Part shown: positions 5,484 to 12,051 of the stretch, piece after piece
How positions within the stretch are numbered: the first letter of the stretch is position 1
Layout of the letters: every line of letters starts with the position of its first letter
Assembly: GCA_039188505.1 (NCBI GenBank)
Contig: JBCCZC010000130.1
Span: forward strand, 1 to 13,488
Length of the DNA stretch: 13,488 nt
Reading direction: 5' to 3'
From: JBCCZC01 sp039188505
Lineage (GTDB): Bacteria > Pseudomonadota > Gammaproteobacteria > Xanthomonadales > SZUA-38
Translations under genes and position numbers: made by a program
The notes under the pieces: model-generated
Database searches by the model: none
What the model saw: the letters and a program-made list of their open reading frames with translations, nothing else
Told to the model about the DNA's origin: nothing

Positions 5484-7244
5484 ATGCCGCGTAAGGTACG
5501 CTTCGGCTCGTTCACTCGGGAGCTCAACGTCCATCTGGATACGATCAGCGCGAACCGACTGGTTCCGCCGGTCGAGACGGATGCCGACGGCAAGGAGATC
5601 CCGTACCGACCACCGGCGCTCGACATCGATCGGTCGGCGATTCTCCGGCTCCTGCAGCCCTATCTTTCCGTCCGCTTCATGGAACAGTTCCGGGCGGTGA
5701 CGCCGCTGGCCGTGTATCTCGTGCTGTTCCAGATGTTCATCCTGCGCCAGGATGTTCAGGACGCCATGACCATCACCGGCGGGCTGGTGGCCGTCATCAT
5801 CGGCCTCATGCTCTTCATGGAGGGGCTCAAGGTCGGGCTCATGCCGTTCGGAGAGACCCTCGGCAGCCTGCTGCCGGCGCGCGCGCCGCTCGCCGTGGTA
5901 CTGATCGTCGTCTTCCTGCTGGGCATCGGCGTCACCTTCGCCGAACCCGCCATCGGAGCGCTCCAGGCCGCTGGCGCCCTCGTGGACGTCGAGCAGGCGC
6001 CCTATCTCTACGCGCTTCTCAATAACTGGGCGACCGTCCTGGTCCTGGCCGTGGGCATCGGCGTGGGGCTCGCAGCGGTGCTCGGGGCCGTGCGCTTCAT
6101 CTACGGATGGAGTCTGAAGCCGCTGATCTATATCACCTTGACTCCCGTGGTTGCCCTCACCGTCTACCTGGCCCTGAACCCGGAACTCTCGAAGGTCCTG
6201 GGCCTCGCGTTCGATTGCGGCGCGGTGACCACGGGGCCGGTCACGGTGCCGCTTGTGCTTTCGCTGGGAATCGGGATCGCGCGTGCGGCAGGGAAGGGCA
6301 GCGACACGCTTTCGGGCTTCGGCATCGTGACCCTGGCATCGCTGTTCCCGATTCTCGCCGTCATGTTCCTGGCCCTCTTCGTGGCGGGCACCCAGACGCC
6401 CGCGGAGATCATCGAGGCCAGCCGGACCGCAGCCGCGGCCGCGGCGGACCCGGCCTGGCACCAGCAGACGCCCGCGCTGGAAATCGTCGGCGGAATCCGC
6501 GCCATCGTACCGCTGGTCCTCTTCCTGCTGTTCGTGCTCCTGGTCATCCTCCGGGAGCGTCTGCGCCGTCCGCAGTTCATCTTCATGGGCATCGTCTTCT
6601 GCGTCATCGGCATGTGCATCTTCAACCTCGGCCTCACCTACGGTCTGTCGATGCTCGGGAGCCAGAGCGGCTCCCTCGTGCCGGCCGCCTTCACGCCCCT
6701 CGACAACGTCGAGTCGTCACCGCTCTACGCGATGGCGCTCGGGCTCTTCATCGCCATTGCCTTCGCGTGGCTGCTCGGTTTCGGGGCAACCCTCGCCGAG
6801 CCCGCCCTGAACGCGCTCGGGCTGACCGTCGAGAACCTCACGAACGGCGCGTTCAAGAAGTCGACGCTCATGTATGCCGTGTCCTTCGGCGTCGGCTGCG
6901 GCATCGCCATCGGCGTCGCGAAGATCATCTTCGATATTCCGATCGCCTACCTGCTGCTGCCAGGCTACGTTCTCGCGGTGGTTCTGACGTTCCTCTCGAC
7001 CGAGGAGTTCGTCAACGTCGCCTGGGACAGCGCGGGCGTCACCACGGGACCCGTGACCGTGCCGCTGGTGCTTGCCATGGGGCTCGGTTTCGGCAACGCC
7101 ATGGGCGCTATCGAGGGCTTCGGGATCCTGTCCATGGCGTCGATCGGGCCGATCGTCGCCGTGCTGTCGACGGGTCTTTACATCCGCTGGAGCGTCGAGC
7201 GCCGGCATCGCCGGGCTGAAGCCGCAAGCGCGGAAAGCGCCTGA
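5484..7244 (+). CDS. Duplicated DUF1538 integral membrane protein (putative transporter)
   Basis: The 586-residue product has a soluble N-terminal segment (1-65) followed by two homologous membrane halves. Half one contains FAEPAIGAL (152-160), FDCGAVTTGPVTVPLVLSLG (243-262) and GFGIVTLASLFPILAV (278-293). Half two contains LAEPALNAL (437-445), WDSAGVTTGPVTVPLVLAMG (514-533) and GFGILSMASIGPIVAV (545-560). The near-identical Glu-Pro-Ala and Thr-Thr-Gly-Pro-Val-Thr-Val-Pro elements in each half look like paired substrate or ion sites of a pseudo-two-fold transporter. DUF1538 proteins have no settled substrate that I know of. The ATG at 5484 has a G-rich AGGGGGGG site 6 bases upstream; the longer frame from 5337 adds a basic non-membrane tail and is rejected. 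It leads an operon with two PII-like genes. Confidence 0.9.
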   Translation: MPRKVRFGSFTRELNVHLDTISANRLVPPVETDADGKEIPYRPPALDIDRSAILRLLQPYLSVRFMEQFRAVTPLAVYLVLFQMFILRQDVQDAMTITGGLVAVIIGLMLFMEGLKVGLMPFGETLGSLLPARAPLAVVLIVVFLLGIGVTFAEPAIGALQAAGALVDVEQAPYLYALLNNWATVLVLAVGIGVGLAAVLGAVRFIYGWSLKPLIYITLTPVVALTVYLALNPELSKVLGLAFDCGAVTTGPVTVPLVLSLGIGIARAAGKGSDTLSGFGIVTLASLFPILAVMFLALFVAGTQTPAEIIEASRTAAAAAADPAWHQQTPALEIVGGIRAIVPLVLFLLFVLLVILRERLRRPQFIFMGIVFCVIGMCIFNLGLTYGLSMLGSQSGSLVPAAFTPLDNVESSPLYAMALGLFIAIAFAWLLGFGATLAEPALNALGLTVENLTNGAFKKSTLMYAVSFGVGCGIAIGVAKIIFDIPIAYLLLPGYVLAVVLTFLSTEEFVNVAWDSAGVTTGPVTVPLVLAMGLGFGNAMGAIEGFGILSMASIGPIVAVLSTGLYIRWSVERRHRRAEAASAESA

Positions 7245-7260
7245 AGGGGAGGAGGAGAAC

Positions 7261-7644
7261 ATGGCAACGCGAGAATTGACGGTTCTGACGGACATTCATC
7301 TGCTGACCTGCGTCGTGCAGCGCGGCAAGGCAGACACCGTGGTGCAGGCCGCCCAGGACGCAGGAGCACAGGGGGCGACGGTCTACTACGGCTACGGCAG
7401 CGGCGTGCGCGAGCGGCTGGGCGTGCTGGGTCTCGCGGTCGACGCCGAGAAGGAGATCATCATGACGCTCGTGGCGGATGACCAGGTCGACCGCATCATG
7501 GAGCGGATGTACTTCGCCGGCGAGCTGGACGTGCCTGGCGGTGGAATCATCTACGTCACGAAACTCGACAAGGCGGCCTTCTACGTACCGGAGGAGATCA
7601 TCGCCAACCTGGCGGCGAGAGGGGAGGTCGAGGACAGTGAGTGA
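7261..7644 (+). CDS. PII-superfamily (GlnB/GlnK-like) regulatory protein 1
   Basis: The 127-residue product shows the PII ferredoxin-like order: a first strand and helix (LLTCVVQRGKADTVVQAAQD, 14-33), a shortened T-loop region after GSG (46-62), EKEIIMTLVADDQVDRIMERM (63-83), and a B-loop-like GELDVPGGGIIYV (87-99). The glycine-rich B-loop suggests adenine-nucleotide binding. The uridylylated T-loop Tyr block and the C-terminal signature of true GlnB/GlnK are absent, so this is a PII-like branch. It begins 16 bases after the DUF1538 stop, with GGAGGAGG just upstream, implying translation with the transporter. By analogy with GlnK-AmtB it may gate the DUF1538 protein; that is inference. Confidence 0.85.
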   Translation: MATRELTVLTDIHLLTCVVQRGKADTVVQAAQDAGAQGATVYYGYGSGVRERLGVLGLAVDAEKEIIMTLVADDQVDRIMERMYFAGELDVPGGGIIYVTKLDKAAFYVPEEIIANLAARGEVEDSE

Positions 7645-8020
7645 GCGTTTCGAATACACCGGTCAGAGGCTGCCCGCAGCAGCGCGCCTTGACGACGGCA
7701 AGCTGATCACCGCCATCCTGCCGAAGGGCCGCTCGCGGGCGCTCGTGGAGGCCCTCGCCGAGAAACATGGGATTCATACCGCGACGGTTCACTTCGCGCG
7801 CGGGTCCGGGCGCTTCTCGTCGATCCGGCGTAGTGCGCTGGGAACGCAGCTCGAGAAGGAAATCGTCGACATCGTGGTTCCCGCCGAGCGCGCCGACGAG
7901 ATCTTCGAATACGTCTTCTACGAGGCGGAAATGAACCAGCCGCACAGCGGTATCGTGTGGATGGCGCCGGCACCCAAATCGACGCGCTTCGTCGTTCCGG
8001 AGCTGCCGGCCGAGGACTGA
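7637..8020 (+). CDS. PII-superfamily protein 2, diverged B-loop, GTG start
   Basis: This second 127-residue protein aligns to its upstream neighbour almost without gaps from KLITAILPKG (22-31) onward. It shares GSG (56-58), EKEIVDIVV (73-81), a closing SGIVWM (104-109) and a final VPE (120-122). The B-loop equivalent is EAEMNQPHSGIVW, so the PGGG of the first protein has become PHSG and nucleotide binding may be lost or changed. The T-loop is basic (RFSSIRRS, 59-66). It starts at GTG 7637, overlapping the previous gene by 8 bases, with GGGGAGG 9 bases upstream; overlap indicates coupled translation. The two could form mixed trimers or act on the transporter differently. Its end is 10 bases from a convergent gene. 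Confidence 0.82.
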   Translation: MSERFEYTGQRLPAAARLDDGKLITAILPKGRSRALVEALAEKHGIHTATVHFARGSGRFSSIRRSALGTQLEKEIVDIVVPAERADEIFEYVFYEAEMNQPHSGIVWMAPAPKSTRFVVPELPAED

Positions 8021-8030
8021 CGCCGCTGGC

Positions 8031-8729
8031 TCACCGCCGCACGACGGTCGCCACGACCTGGCTCAGCCAGCGATAATCCGGTCGCAGCGCCAGCGCGCGA
8101 TCCAGCACGGCCCGTGCGTCGCCGTCATGACCCAGCTTCTTCTCCGCGAGCGCAAGGTGTCCGAGCACCTCCGGCAGCAGCCAGCCCCACGGCGCGTCAG
8201 GCGCCTCGCCGACGGTCGCGGCCAGCGCCCTGAGTCGGGCGCGGGAAGCCGCAACGTCCCCGCCCCAGGTTCCGGGTGTGTTCAGGTCGCTGATGGCCTT
8301 CTGCAGCTGGACGAAGGGGTGGTCGCCCGCCGCGTCCATCGCGTCGCCCACGGCGGCCCGGGCGGTCGAACCGTAACGCATGCCGCCCAGTACCGGGGAC
8401 AGTGCGATCAGGGCGCCCAGGCAGCTGGACCGTAGCGCGTCGGCCAGCGGTGCAAGCGCAGCGTCGAACGTCTGTTCGGTGATCGCGACACAGGTCTTGA
8501 GGGCGGCCTTCCGCTCGCGCCGTTGGGTCAGCGCGAGACCATGGCGCGAGGACAGCAGCGCGACGAGGAAGGCCTGCTCGCCGGCCGGCCCCTCGGACGA
8601 GCCCTGCTCGAGGACTGCGGCCTCTGTCGCCAGACGGGCGCCGAGCTGCTCGGTGGAACCCCCATAGATCAGATCGGGTATGTCGGCGGGTACGACGCCG
8701 AAAGCGAAGGCGAGGAGCAGATGCCGCAT
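8031..8729 (-). CDS. Exported TPR-like helical protein
   Basis: The 232-residue product begins with a short hydrophobic stretch (MRHLLLAFAFGVVPA) that can serve as a signal peptide. The rest is alpha-helical. The segment HPFVQLQKAISDLNTPGTWGGD (137-158) resembles an N-P-x-x-x-L...T-P-x-x-(F/W)-G-G-D pattern I recall from a group of exported tetratricopeptide-like proteins. The C-terminus AEKKLGHDGDARAVLDRALALRPDY (195-219) is one clear TPR unit. Two cysteines (80, 103) could form a disulfide. The function is unknown. The ATG has GGAG 7 bases ahead, embedded in one arm of an 11-base inverted repeat shared with the LytTR gene's upstream region. Confidence 0.78.
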   Translation of the reverse strand: MRHLLLAFAFGVVPADIPDLIYGGSTEQLGARLATEAAVLEQGSSEGPAGEQAFLVALLSSRHGLALTQRRERKAALKTCVAITEQTFDAALAPLADALRSSCLGALIALSPVLGGMRYGSTARAAVGDAMDAAGDHPFVQLQKAISDLNTPGTWGGDVAASRARLRALAATVGEAPDAPWGWLLPEVLGHLALAEKKLGHDGDARAVLDRALALRPDYRWLSQVVATVVRR

Positions 8730-8730
8730 G

Positions 8731-8840
8731 ACGGTCTCCCGGTTTGCAGGTAGCGGTCATGGTGCGCGTTCCGCTGCAGGCGCGGCAGCCCGGGTTGTCA
8801 ACGGCCCTCGCTGACAGGTGTCAGGGCTTCGGGAGACCGT
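8731..8840. repeat. 11-base perfect inverted repeat bracketing the divergent gap
   Basis: ACGGTCTCCCG (8731-8741) is exactly complementary to CGGGAGACCGT (8830-8840), with 88 bases between. The left arm contains the ribosome binding site of the TPR-like gene. Two copies of one motif facing opposite ways around a divergent gap could be operators for the LytTR regulator or the trace of a small duplication. Confidence 0.5.
8811..8824. promoter_or_regulatory. Candidate operator dyad upstream of the LytTR gene
   Basis: CTGACA-GG-TGTCAG is a perfect dyad with 6-base arms, inside the repeat-bracketed gap. A nearby TTGACA (minus strand, 8801-8796) matches a -35 box for the TPR-like gene, but I see no good -10 at standard spacing. 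The protein that binds is unknown. Confidence 0.4.
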
Positions 8841-8878
8841 GCGGCGCCTTCATCCATGCTTGCGAACGGGTTGCTACC

Positions 8879-9721
8879 ATGCCCGCATGGGCTGGATCCC
8901 GGGTGCGATCGTCAGTGAGTGAAAGGCCGAACAAGCCGCTTGAGATAGAGCGGGCCGTTGCGGCCCCAGGCGTGCTCGTGCGCCTGGCCGAGTCGCCGCC
9001 GGTCCTGCTCTGGCTCCTGGTCGGCGCAGTGGCGGCTCTGTTCCTGGCGCTGGTCGGCGCCCTCGACAGCTATCGCTATGGCCTCGTCTTTCGCCTCGCC
9101 TTCTGGTCGGCAATCTGCCTGACCGGTGGTGCGCTCGGGGCGGGGCTCGAAGCCCTCCTGAACCGTGTTGCCTGGGGTGGGAATCGAAGCTACCTGAAGT
9201 GGCTCGTGCTGATCGGAACGTTCGCGCTGGTCATGACGCCAGTCGCCTACCTCGCGAACTCGCTCGGCGGCGTCCGCCCCCTGACCGAGCTGTGGATGTA
9301 TCTGCAGAACGCGATCGTCATCAGCAGCGCCTACGTGGGCCTGCGGCTGCTGCTGGGCGGGTTGCAAGGCGCGGCGGGCCTACCCGATGAGGCCGCCCCC
9401 GCGCAGTCGCCGGCGTTCATGGCCCGGCTCCCGGTGCGGCTGCGACAGGGCACGCTGCGGGCGCTCTGCGCCGAGGGGCACTACGTGCGTGCGTGGACCG
9501 ATCAGGGCAGCGACCTGGTGCTGTTCCGGCTGAAGGATGCGGTGCGCGAGCTCGCCGGCATCGAGGGCATGCAGGTGCATCGCAGCTGGTGGGTCGCCCG
9601 GGCCGCGATCATCGGGAGTCGGCGAGACAAGGGGCGGCTCTGGCTGGTGCTGGAAGGTGATATCCGGGCCCCGGTGAGTCGCCCGAATGTCAGCAGGCTC
9701 CGCGACGCTGGCTGGCTGTAG
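8879..9721 (+). CDS. Membrane-anchored LytTR-domain DNA-binding protein
   Basis: The 280-residue product has four membrane helices (about 40-62, 68-93, 105-129, 138-162), a short linker and a C-terminal LytTR domain (about 183-280). The LytTR hallmarks include LRALCAEGHYVRAWTD (193-208), FRLKDAVREL (216-225) and GMQVHRSWWVARAAI (230-244). LytTR proteins bind promoter direct repeats; this domain order is a one-component membrane regulator without a kinase or receiver domain. The start is uncertain: ATG 8879 is used, but GTG 8903 or 8915 are possible because a TGCTACCAT extended -10-like element (8872-8880) overlaps the ATG. It is divergent from the TPR-like gene, its probable target, and ends 12 bases from a convergent gene. 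Confidence 0.88.
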   Translation: MPAWAGSRVRSSVSERPNKPLEIERAVAAPGVLVRLAESPPVLLWLLVGAVAALFLALVGALDSYRYGLVFRLAFWSAICLTGGALGAGLEALLNRVAWGGNRSYLKWLVLIGTFALVMTPVAYLANSLGGVRPLTELWMYLQNAIVISSAYVGLRLLLGGLQGAAGLPDEAAPAQSPAFMARLPVRLRQGTLRALCAEGHYVRAWTDQGSDLVLFRLKDAVRELAGIEGMQVHRSWWVARAAIIGSRRDKGRLWLVLEGDIRAPVSRPNVSRLRDAGWL

Positions 9722-9733
9722 CGGCGACGGCAG

Positions 9734-10003
9734 CTAGCGACTGACGGCCAGGCCCAGGATGAGAAGCAGGACGATCCACCCGAGGAAACTGATGACGGGG
9801 CCCTGACGGTCTGCCAGATGGCTGTCGCTGGCGCGCTGCTCCCAGAAGCCGAAGGGGAGCCAGAAGGTCCACCATCCCGGCCGGAAGATCATCGTCAGTC
9901 CGACGAGGTTCAGCACGCCGAAGGCGAGCCCCGCCTCGGCGCCCTCGCGCGCTCCCAGCAGGGTCGACAGCCCCGCCAGCGCGAGCGCGATCGAGCGAGC
10001 CAT
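9734..10003 (-). CDS. Small two-helix membrane protein, 89 residues
   Basis: I do not recognise a named family. Hydrophobic segments lie at about 3-17 and 25-40, and a clearer helix near the C-terminus reads VISFLGWIVLLLILGLAVS (70-88). A Trp/Phe-rich stretch (GWWTFWLPFGFWEQRASD, 43-60) sits between. The ATG is 22 bases behind the stop of the DUF3127 gene on the same strand, so the two are probably one transcript. The AGGA immediately next to the ATG is too close to be a normal ribosome binding site; GGGA further up may serve. Confidence 0.6.
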   Translation of the reverse strand: MARSIALALAGLSTLLGAREGAEAGLAFGVLNLVGLTMIFRPGWWTFWLPFGFWEQRASDSHLADRQGPVISFLGWIVLLLILGLAVSR

Positions 10004-10025
10004 TCCTGCGGGTCCCGCCGGGCCG

Positions 10026-10367
10026 TCAGAAGGGAACGTCGTCGTCGTAGTCCGGCGGCGGCTCCGCGAGCGGCGGCTGGCTGCCGTCGCCGCCCTCGCC
10101 TTCGCCGGCCTTGTCCACGCGCCACGCCTTGACGTCGGTGTACCAGCGGCCGTTGTACTCCCGGCTCTCGAGGTCGATGTGGACGGTCAGCTCGTGGCCC
10201 TGCTGGATACCGAACTGGTCGATCCGGTCGCCCCAGACCATGAAGCAGACCTGCTTCGGGTAGTCCCCCGGAATTTCGATGACGTATTCCTGCTTGCGCC
10301 ACGGTCCGCGGGCGGACGTGCCGGACTTCTCCGGCAGCACCTGGGTGATCTTGCCTTTCAGTTCCAA
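10026..10367 (-). CDS. DUF3127 OB-fold (SSB-like) protein with acidic C-terminal tip, TTG start
   Basis: The 113-residue product matches DUF3127: MELKGKITQVLPEKSGTSAR (1-20), WRKQEYVIE (23-31), PKQVCFMVWGDRID (37-50) and ESREYNGRWYTDVKAWRV (67-84). The family has a predicted single-strand-DNA-binding-type OB fold. After a flexible Gly/Pro linker (87-105) the chain ends DYDDDVPF, closely resembling the D-D-D-I-P-F tip with which bacterial SSB recruits replication and repair enzymes. This suggests an auxiliary SSB-like nucleic-acid role. The start must be TTG at 10367: AGGAG lies 9 bases upstream and there is no suitable ATG. The 128-bp gap upstream (10368-10495) holds only weak promoter-like sequence. 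Confidence 0.88.
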   Translation of the reverse strand: MELKGKITQVLPEKSGTSARGPWRKQEYVIEIPGDYPKQVCFMVWGDRIDQFGIQQGHELTVHIDLESREYNGRWYTDVKAWRVDKAGEGEGGDGSQPPLAEPPPDYDDDVPF

Positions 10368-10495
10368 GGGAATCGACTCCTGCGTTGATCGGGTGAGGGG
10401 CGAGCGTTGGCGCCGTATCTCGACCGCGCAGGTTAGCGGATCGCCGAGATCATCGGAACCATTTCGCAGGAGACTACAATACGGCCCCGAAGAAG

Positions 10496-10954
10496 CTACA
10501 GCGGGGCGCCCGATTCCGTGTAGGCGGCTGCCTGCAAGGCGAGGTAAAGCGCCGCGAAGCGGGCCTCGGCAATGGGCGATCGCTCGTCGACGTAGGCCGA
10601 CATCGCCAGGTGGAATTCCGGGATCTCATCGGGACGAAGACCGTCGCTCCAGGCCAGCCCGTAGCGGACGGATCCGAGCGCCGAGTCACGACCGTCGAGC
10701 GTGAGCGCCCGGTCGATGCGGGTCCCGGAAGGGTCGCGGTAGCGGGTGCTCGCCATGCGCACGGACGTCACCTTGAAGCCTTCGGCCACGAGCGCCGTCT
10801 GGTAGGTCTCGAGGGATTCGACCGATCGCTCCAGACCCGCCTGCGAGACGGCGTCCAGCGTGTAGTTCGCCGACCGACTGGTCCCGGGTGTCGTGACGAC
10901 ACCGCAGCTGGCGAGCAGCACGGCCCCGGTGAGCGCGATGATTCGATCCGCCAT
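10496..10954 (-). CDS. Putative lipoprotein, 152 residues
   Basis: The N-terminus MADRIIALTGAVLLASCG ends in a lipobox (Leu-Ala-Ser-Cys, Cys17), so the product is probably a lipid-anchored envelope protein. The residue after Cys is Gly, with no inner-membrane retention signal, which favours the outer membrane. The rest is of mixed structure (VTSVRMASTRYRDPSGTRID, 62-81; SVRYGLAWSDGL, 95-106), and I recognise no family. The ATG at 10954 has AGAGG 6 bases before it; a longer frame from 11041 would bury the lipobox and is rejected. It is divergent from the 11080 gene across 125 bp and lies 128 bp ahead of the DUF3127 gene. Confidence 0.78.
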   Translation of the reverse strand: MADRIIALTGAVLLASCGVVTTPGTSRSANYTLDAVSQAGLERSVESLETYQTALVAEGFKVTSVRMASTRYRDPSGTRIDRALTLDGRDSALGSVRYGLAWSDGLRPDEIPEFHLAMSAYVDERSPIAEARFAALYLALQAAAYTESGAPL

Positions 10955-11079
10955 GGATGGCCTCTCTGAGCATCTCGAGCCTACCCGACCGACGTGCTCG
11001 ACTCCCGTCTTGTTGTCGCCCCAAGGCGCACTCGACGACACGCTAGACTCAACGCGTCTGCACCGAACGGGAAGTATCG

Positions 11080-11571
11080 ATGATCAACTGGGAAGCAATC
11101 GGCGCCATGGGCGAGGTCGGGGGTACACTGGCCGTGGTGGCGTCGCTCATCTACCTGGCGCAGCAGATCCGGCATGCCAATCGCCAGAGCGAGATCGAGT
11201 CGCTGCGCCACACCTGGGACGGTCTAAACCAGTTCTGCGATCTGGTCTCGCAGTCGCCCCACGTGGCGGCCACGATCAACCGGGGGCGCGGGGACTACCA
11301 CGCCCTCGGCGACGATGATCGCCTGGCGTTCTACCACACCCACCTGCGACTGCTGAACACGCTCGAAGCCTGGTACCTGCAGATCGAGCGGACGTCGAAG
11401 CCGGGCGCCTACCGTGATTCGCAGATCGCCAATATCGAGGGGATCGTCCAGGGCTACCTGAATTTTCCCGGCGTCAGGCAACTCTGGCACGAGGAGATTC
11501 GCGAGTTCTTTCCCCCCATTGCCGACATCGTGGATCGCAACCTGTCCGATGACTCTCCCGCGACCGCCTGA
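11080..11571 (+). CDS. One-transmembrane hypothetical protein, 163 residues
   Basis: The N-terminus MINWEAIGAMGEVGGTLAVV continues into ASLIYLAQQIRHANRQ and forms one membrane helix (about 8-28) followed by a soluble helical domain with aromatic and acidic residues (FYHTHLRLLNTLEAWYLQIE, 84-103). This start (N-W-E-A-I-G-A-x-G-E) is one I recall from many unannotated proteins of marine gammaproteobacteria. No activity is assigned. GGAAG lies 6 bases before the ATG. Its end faces the NTF2-like gene with 12 bases between. The 125-bp gap upstream holds only a weak -10-like TAGACT (11044-11049). Confidence 0.75.
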   Translation: MINWEAIGAMGEVGGTLAVVASLIYLAQQIRHANRQSEIESLRHTWDGLNQFCDLVSQSPHVAATINRGRGDYHALGDDDRLAFYHTHLRLLNTLEAWYLQIERTSKPGAYRDSQIANIEGIVQGYLNFPGVRQLWHEEIREFFPPIADIVDRNLSDDSPATA

Positions 11572-11583
11572 GCCGGCGCTGCC

Positions 11584-11958
11584 TCAACCGACTTCGCTCT
11601 CGACATGGAAGAGCTTGCAGTAGATCTGCCAGCGCCCATCGGCCTTGATCAGGGAGAGCGTGTCGAAGAAGCGCAGGCCGAGGTAGTCGTCGCGGACCTG
11701 GACCATGGCGGAATCACCCGCGATCTGGAGCGAGATGATCTCGGCGTGGAGCGTGGCGCCGCTTTCCTTCGGCGACGGCTCCTGCGAGGCAACGAGGCCG
11801 GCGAAGTCCTCGGTGCCCAGCTCGTGCAGCCCGTCCGGCAGGTAGCCCACGAGCCGACCGTTGGGGTGGAAGGCCTCGCGTACCTTTTCCCCGCTCGATT
11901 CGGCCATGCTGTCGAAGTAGGTCTGGATCAGGGCGCGGATCTGCTGCTCGTCGCTCAT
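11584..11958 (-). CDS. NTF2-fold (SnoaL / lumazine-binding-like) protein
   Basis: The 124-residue product has the compact cone fold pattern: a helical start (QQIRALIQTYFDSMAESS, 5-22), then FHPNGRLVGYLPDG (30-43), a central strand block (ATLHAEIISLQIAGDSAMVQ, 68-87), and a closing FFDTLSLIKADGRWQIYCK (97-115). The last segment, ending in G-R-W-x-I, is typical of NTF2-like proteins of the lumazine-binding type. Members are enzymes or small-molecule binders, and the ligand cannot be read from sequence. No export signal is seen. AGGA lies 9 bases before the ATG at 11958. It follows the molybdenum hydroxylase gene on the same strand by 93 bp and may be co-transcribed. Confidence 0.82.
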   Translation of the reverse strand: MSDEQQIRALIQTYFDSMAESSGEKVREAFHPNGRLVGYLPDGLHELGTEDFAGLVASQEPSPKESGATLHAEIISLQIAGDSAMVQVRDDYLGLRFFDTLSLIKADGRWQIYCKLFHVESEVG

Positions 11959-12051
11959 GGGGCTGATTCCTCGGCTGCGCAAGGAAGCACCATGATGCAT
12001 CCGCGATGCCGGGGCAACCGCTCGCCGGCCCACTTCCGCTGGACGGGCCGC

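Noticed and set aside
6107..7219. Plus-strand frame of 370 codons inside the DUF1538 gene, and a 439-codon minus frame at 5142-6461
   Set aside because: Both are His/Arg/Gly-rich shadows typical of GC-rich DNA; the DUF1538 frame has repeated conserved motifs.
7261..8020. Calling the two proteins GlnB or GlnK
   Set aside because: The T-loop Tyr block and C-terminal PII signature are missing, so only superfamily membership is supported.
8744..8878. N-terminal extension of the LytTR protein from 8744
   Set aside because: It would run through the nested dyads and the extended -10-like element and adds no recognisable sequence.
10026..10367. Calling the OB-fold protein canonical Ssb
   Set aside because: The core motifs are those of DUF3127 and the chain is shorter than housekeeping SSB; only the tail is SSB-like.
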